From Strongylocentrotus purpuratus (taxonomy: Eukaryota > Echinodermata > Echinoidea > Camarodonta > Strongylocentrotidae), in NCBI RefSeq assembly GCF_000002235.5, contig NW_022145599.1, forward strand, positions 6,052,781 through 6,116,780: DNA of 64,000 nt, given 5' to 3'. The notes beneath the pieces were generated by a model. That model worked only from the letters and a program-made list of their open reading frames with translations, was not told the DNA's origin and did no database searches. Shown in pieces: positions 60,001-64,000 of this stretch (within the stretch, counting starts at the first letter, position 1; each line of letters opens with the position of its first letter). The position numbers and the translations under genes are program-made.

Positions 60001-60144
60001 GGCCAGCAAACATGTCTACCTGTGGGACCAAGATGCTTGGAATGCCTTAATAAGGATATCTGTCCCTTTGGTAAGCAGGAGATCAAACGAAAGAGTCCAC
60101 TCAAAACGAGTCCTGTCAAGAAGAATACAAAGACATCTCCTTGA
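56173..60144 (+). CDS. NTHL1: NTHL1, endonuclease III-like bifunctional DNA glycosylase
   Basis: It removes oxidised pyrimidines and nicks the abasic site (base excision repair; nucleus and mitochondria in animals). Exons 56173-56889, 57584-57754, 58648-58913, 59961-60144 sum to 1338 nt, 445 aa (human about 304-312; the N-terminus is longer here). Exon 1 ends with the family block [17 protein letters not shown] and [14 protein letters not shown]. Exon 2 has [19 protein letters not shown]. Exon 3 carries the helix-hairpin-helix [10 protein letters not shown] with catalytic Lys333 and GVDTHVHR with catalytic Asp352. Exon 4 has the [4Fe-4S] cysteines C403, C410, C413 and C419 (C-X6-C-X2-C-X5-C). 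The first ATG in frame (56173) gives an Arg-rich, acid-poor start, possibly a mitochondrial signal; the ATG at 56221 is an alternative. Confidence 0.93.
56943..57179. mobile_element. hAT-like MITE in NTHL1 intron 1
   Basis: Ends are CAGGTGCGTACACAGGGG and, in reverse complement, CAGTGGCGTACACAGGAGG. The flanks TAAAGCAG (56935-56942) and TAAAACAG (57180-57187) form an 8-bp duplication with one change. Both points fit hAT. The interior has long C and A runs and no protein. Confidence 0.78.
58960..59860. repeat. Diverged tandem repeats in NTHL1 intron 3
   Basis: The stretch beginning CAGAAACCCATTTATTAAC (about 59273) recurs from about 59574 as CAGAACCCATTTATCAAA, offset about 300-307. Both copies include CCCCTCTTCCCACAGGTGA. 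A later part (TGTAAATCTCATTTAG, CACCTGCACGCG) is at about 59438-59520 and 59750-59833. A third piece (TTGTAAGCCAGTAGTGTCTTC) is at about 58970 and 59532. One minus-strand frame across a copy, 59627-59394 (77 codons), is open, but the other copies are broken and it matches no family I know. Confidence 0.7.
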
Positions 60145-61330
60145 GAGCAGTACGTAACGGATGGTTGGTTACATGTATGTATGAGATAGAAAAACATGAA
60201 CGTGACTACGAGTGAGAAAAGACTCTTAACCTGGAGTTGATAACGTTTTCTTAAACAGGCATTTCCCATTGGTTTCATCGTGAGATATCTGATAAGTACT
60301 CATTGGGAAAAAGAAATGGTGATTCTATGCATGTCTGTTCTTAAATCTTGACAATCAGCGAAGAAAGTCTACTATATACACTTGGCATAGTGGATTTGAT
60401 GAGTGAATCTAACAGTACTATAATTTAAGAAAAAAGATGGGTTTGTAGTAATCTTTACACATATGGGCTAGATTTTGTGACAAGTCCTATGTAGTTTACA
60501 TGTATGTCAGCCCCTCAAGGATGTTAGAGTTGGAAGGTGGTAGGAGCAGTTTTAAAAGACTGGAAATTTTACAAGAAAAATACTTCTATGCAACAACTAT
60601 GATAGCATGTGTGTATTCATAGTTATAGACTATTTTACTGTTCAAGTGGTAGTGATGTAGGTAAATATTGTGTATGTTGATAGTATAGACATATTATGAT
60701 ATGGTGCTTCATGTGTATTTTAAGGGTACATTAAAGGCATTATTTAACAATTTTTCCAGTTTTATAAATCTGAGATGCATGGCCCTACGTGTTTCCAGTG
60801 TCTGTGATATAGTGTAATATTGATGCCCTAAAAAAATTGCACTTCAAAATGATCATGTAGTGCTTCAAAAAAAAAAAAATTTAATTGAGTGACCGCTTTT
60901 ACCATACCGGTACTCATTTTTCCAAATGGACTGTAGTGTAATAAAATCAGTTTTTGAAATTTCTAATCCAATCATAAATATCTTGATAATCAGACCGGCG
61001 ATCGGCTTGTAAAAGTCATGGGATTCCTGACTGACATTTTGATTGCAGCATGAGCTGAATCCAATATTTTATCTGAGGCAAAGATACCCAATCCCTTTAA
61101 GTTTTGTAGAATTAATGTATCACAGATTCTAATGAATTTCATGCTGCACGTCTTTACCTCAAAATAGTTTGACAAATTTATATGAAGCTTTTAAGTTCAA
61201 CTTTCTAAAAGAGATTTGCATGCCTTGTGGTAAACGGTGTGGTAAATGTTTTTTTTTGGTAAACTGTTTTTGTATTAGCATATTATTTAAATTGAAGTTG
61301 AAGGGAAATCCAACCTTGATAGAAAATTAC
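60145..61330 (+). other. NTHL1 3' UTR and downstream noncoding DNA
   Basis: No gene is visible. A plus-strand AATAAA at 60940-60945 is a plausible poly(A) signal, about 0.8 kb beyond the NTHL1 stop. The remainder is AT-rich and shows no obvious repeat. Confidence 0.45.
60940..60945 (+). other. Candidate NTHL1 poly(A) signal
   Basis: AATAAA in the sequence GTGTAATAAAATC. Consistent with the gene strand and a moderate 3' UTR. No transcript support. Confidence 0.4.
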
Positions 61331-61331
61331 T

Positions 61332-61670
61332 TTAGATTAAAGGAAAAAAATCAGGGAAGCCTAATAAGCATAGCCCCAAGCGTGTCGGCATCCAGCTCTG
61401 GATCAAATCTTTTACAAGCTTTGTCTGGACAGCTTGAATCCGTCGTGTGTTGGCTTTCCCCACAATACCAGGCTTCTTCTTTGGTTGCCTCGGAGTATGG
61501 AGCACTGGCGCTGGCCTAGAAGGATCACCTCCTACGGGGAAGTCTTCATCTTGCCCCCTCGTCGCACCACCTGACTCCAGGGAGTGATTAGTACTTTTGG
61601 GTTGAGGCTTTTGGGCAGGAGCGGCAGCGTCCAACCGTAACCTAAGTGACTTTGACTTTCGTATGTACAC
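61332..61670 (-). CDS. Unidentified GC-rich open region with two overlapping frames
   Basis: The segment 61360-61650 is clearly GC-richer than its neighbours. One minus-strand frame (61670-61332, 112 codons) is basic and Pro-rich with PVLHTPRQPKKKPG. Another frame of the same strand is open from about 61520, just after TCCTTCTAG (a possible acceptor), and reads WYCGESQHTTDSSCPDKACK, then RFDPELDADTLG and a stop at about 61356. The second has Cys spacing like a small zinc-binding unit. I cannot name either. It could be an exon or a transposon coding relic; it is also about 0.7 kb beyond the RAG2-like fragment on the same strand. Confidence 0.25.
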   Translation of the reverse strand: MYIRKSKSLRLRLDAAAPAQKPQPKSTNHSLESGGATRGQDEDFPVGGDPSRPAPVLHTPRQPKKKPGIVGKANTRRIQAVQTKLVKDLIQSWMPTRLGLCLLGFPDFFPLI

Positions 61671-62381
61671 AAAATATTACCAAATCCTTTTTTTTCTCCA
61701 AATGTTTAGGGACGTATAGATTTCACTATTGCATAACTTTTTCATTATGTGCCCGAATTTTTTCAAACTTTCACTGATTTGCTTTTCGAATTTTTTAGTT
61801 TTCATACAAAGCAACAAGGTATCAAGGTGGACTTACCGTTAAAGTTTTTTCTCTTCATGCTCATGTCGTATTTTATTTGCTTCAAAAGTTAACTAAAGCA
61901 AGAATGACAATAGTATACTTTCCCTCCTGAAATAACAAAATGCATTTTTCCTGGCCTCACTCGACATTACATGCATCAAGTAAATTTCAGTTTTGAGCAA
62001 GGTATGAATTTCTCTCTGAAAATAGCACTGAAAATTGGCTGTCAACATTATAGAATATAACATAGCTAGTAAAGTAATATATCAGTAGAATTAAACATGT
62101 ACCATCTGCTATACTGCTAGGCACAAGTTGAAACTTCCTTGGCCCAACTGCTTGTTGCGGTATAACTCGATGATTGTATAATATTAAAACTTTCATGGGT
62201 GATTATCGATGGCCATTTGGAATATTTAAGGGCTGAAAACATAAAAGATTCATTGACATTCATTAATTTCATCTGCATTCTGAGACCAAAAAGTGTTTGA
62301 TCATTGTGTACGATAACAGTCTTTGTTCAGTTTGGAGCATTCCCTCTTTTCAATTGAATTCTGCAAACACACAATGAAAGT
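61671..62381. other. Noncoding stretch
   Basis: AT-rich, no credible gene, no clear inverted repeat or tandem repeat seen. Confidence 0.4.
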
Positions 62382-63255
62382 TCATGTTTGCTTACATTGT
62401 GGACAGAAATACATCTCTGGTAAACTATGGAGCTTTAGGTAGTAGACATGAATCCATTTTCCACATCGCAAGTGTTTCACACTGTACCCATTGTTTCTCT
62501 ACAGTTTCTTCTGCCTTAGCGATAGTTAGATGGTAAGTCACATTTCTCTGGCTTGCATTTCCTGTCAGTGAGCATAGAGATCTGTTTTGAGGTACCCCCA
62601 ACAGAGATGATGCAGTCAGGTGCTAGGGCAAATAGAACATGCCCAGCTGTTCCATGACCATAATTATTGTCATTCTGTGTTTTGAGTTTGTACTTCTTCC
62701 TAACGATGTCAAGTATGAATACTCTGCAGGAGGCATGTCTTGAAGACTTAGGGGTCTCAGAACTGTTTTGCAGTTGAAATCCTCCGGATACGACAATGTA
62801 ATTGTTTACTTTGGCTGTTGCGTGGTATGAAATGTACAGAAGTTTGTTTGTTATATTTCCGTATAAAAAGACAGCATGCATTCAGTAAAATAATAACAAA
62901 TAGAATAATGAATAACAAGATAAGATAAATGGCTGGATAGCCCATATTCAGCGGTATCGTTATGATACCACTGGTCTTCCATGGGGACCAGAAATTATAC
63001 AGTAAAACAATACAATATACATAAACACACGACAAAGAAAAACAACAAAGAAAAATAGCAAAACATAAATTCCCAAGCAAAATATAATCCTCTGGATACG
63101 ACAATGTAATTGTTTACTTTGGCTGTTGCATGTTATGAAATGTACGGAAGTGGTGTACTCCATGGACTAACGGGTGCAAGGGTAACGGTAGAAAGAACTG
63201 CTGTGTCTATATTTTGGGAGTTCATTATTAGCAAGAGTACTTGGTTGATTAGTAC
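62382..63255 (-). pseudogene. RAG2-like kelch + PHD remnant, broken
   Basis: RAG2 is the partner subunit of the V(D)J/ProtoRAG recombinase. The minus strand first gives a β-propeller-like stretch (MNSQNIDTAVLSTVTLAPVS, then LPYIS), is interrupted by an insertion (62847-63086), and continues as NNYIVVSGGFQLQNS, RVFILDIVRKKYKL, YGHGTAGHVLFALAPD and SVGGTSKQISML. Vertebrate RAG2 has FVIVGGYQLENQ and WFGSNMGNGT at the same relative places. After the stop at 62518-62516 two other frames continue as a PHD finger: CKPEKC, then EKQWVQCE, then RCGKWIHVYYLKLHSLPEMY and CPQC with a stop at 62384-62382. Kelch followed directly by PHD is the RAG2 layout. Two frameshifts, a stop in one repeat copy and a Tyr in place of one PHD Cys argue for a dead copy. 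N-terminal blades would lie beyond 64000. Confidence 0.5.
62773..63153. repeat. Insertion with about 66-bp flanking duplication inside the RAG2-like remnant
   Basis: The sequence AATCCTCCGGATACGACAAT at about 62774 recurs as AATCCTCTGGATACGACAAT at about 63088; both continue for about 66 bp (to ACAGAAGT and ACGGAAGT) with four or five differences. Between the copies lie about 240 bp of AT-rich noncoding sequence with CTGGTCTTCCATGGGGACC and an A/C-rich run. The repeats are long for a target duplication, so a tandem duplication followed by insertion is also possible. Confidence 0.65.
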
Positions 63256-64000
63256 TCTTTTTTGTGTTCTTCTATTCTGTGCTATAACAACTTTACTACA
63301 AAATCAGGCATGACTCGATTGCTTGGTGTCTGAGTGCAAGAGTGCTTTCTTCTCATCTCATCTCCTTATGTATACCGGTATACAGCATCTCAATCTTGGT
63401 TACATACCGGTAACATAATATACAGGGTGGCACTGGGTGAGCACAGCTGGATGTAGCTGGTGTTTATATACACATGGATTAATGGGGATTAACGCTCTAG
63501 ACACTAAGCCATGGGAAAGTGAAGTTGGTAGCAAAGTGAACAGGTCATCAATATAGCAAACACAATATCCCTCTTTTTCTCAGATTTAAAAGTATACATA
63601 AAAATACATTATATTTAGGTTGTGAAACAACATTTGACAAAATCATTTCTGTGTATTTCTGTTTGCAAAACGACATCTTATAAAGTGAAAACGAAACGCA
63701 AGGTAATAAAATCAGTTTTGGTAACAAAAAACAAAACTTATGATACAAGGTAACAAAATCAGTTTGGTAACAATACATGTGTGAAAGAAGTATGGATAGC
63801 ACAGAAAAAGAACATCAGAGTTTGGAGAGATAGGAATACATAATGAATAGGCAATTGTAAACGTAGAGTTAAACAGAAACTCTATCTTTGAATTTATTCT
63901 TCGGATTAAGACATAACATTATATTAGTGGTCGGTCACCATGATAAGAGAATACATCTCTCTAAACCAAAGACAGCATTGATATGTTCATTACAAGTTAA
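63256..64000. other. Noncoding end of window
   Basis: No gene recognised. A minus-strand tRNA-like scrap (ATGGCTTAGTGTCTAGAGCG, complement of about 63492-63511) resembles the SINE box A region. TAACAAAATCAGTTTTGGTAA near 63704 recurs near 63751. If the RAG2-like gene continues upstream, its next coding part is not visible before the window ends. Confidence 0.35.

Noticed and set aside
63548..63802. 84-codon minus-strand frame at the end of the window
   Set aside because: AT-rich, hydrophobic by composition, no kelch or other motif.
1..64000. CRISPR arrays, bacterial operons, viral genes
   Set aside because: No evenly spaced short repeats with unique spacers, no prokaryotic gene organisation and no recognisable viral protein.

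Overview
This is a eukaryotic, AT-rich, intron-rich window with many short inverted-repeat (MITE-like) elements, tRNA-derived SINEs and LINE pieces. The gene content is animal. The style of the repeats, a BPTF that keeps two C-terminal PHD fingers, and a decayed kelch+PHD (RAG2-like) fragment together suggest a marine invertebrate deuterostome, most likely an echinoderm such as a sea urchin. The species call is inference; hemichordate is the main alternative.

Four protein-coding genes can be built exon by exon, with consistent splice phases. (1) BPTF/NURF301, the large subunit of the NURF chromatin remodeller, lies on the minus strand (28549 to 3998) in 20 coding exons that add up to 3506 codons plus stop. 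(2) AIMP2, a scaffold of the multi-tRNA-synthetase complex, lies on the plus strand (35151-38363) in 4 exons, 310 aa. (3) A PRPP-synthetase-associated protein (PRPSAP1/2 type) lies on the minus strand (55383 to 44471) in 9 exons, 361 aa. (4) NTHL1, the endonuclease III-like DNA glycosylase, lies on the plus strand (56173-60144) in 4 exons, about 445 aa. BPTF and AIMP2 are divergent across a 6.6 kb repeat-filled gap. AIMP2 and PRPSAP converge. PRPSAP and NTHL1 are head to head with under 0.8 kb between start codons, so they probably share a promoter region. The four genes do not form one pathway; they are ordinary housekeeping neighbours.

Region by region: 1-3997 is BPTF 3' UTR and downstream noncoding DNA; 3998-28549 is BPTF with many MITEs in its introns; 28550-35150 holds the BPTF upstream region, a hierarchical GC-rich tandem array (about 30.1-33.8 kb) containing a near-exact 1349-bp duplication, and a LINE tail; 35151-38363 is AIMP2; 38364-44470 is noncoding; 44471-55383 is PRPSAP, whose introns hold two TTAA-flanked MITEs (one with a nested element), a SINE and a 5'-truncated LINE with an intact reverse transcriptase frame; 56173-60144 is NTHL1 with a hAT-like MITE; 60145-64000 is downstream sequence with an unexplained GC-rich open region and the RAG2-like remnant.

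The points most worth a second look are the minus-strand kelch+PHD remnant at 62382-63255, which resembles the end of RAG2 and is broken by frameshifts and an insertion; the symmetric 174-nt BPTF exon 17, whose omission would turn two PHD fingers into the single PHD of vertebrate BPTF; the 3'-tail sharing between the local LINE and SINEs; and the tandem array with its conserved G/C stem-loop. All coordinates come from reading the sequence by eye. No database search was run.
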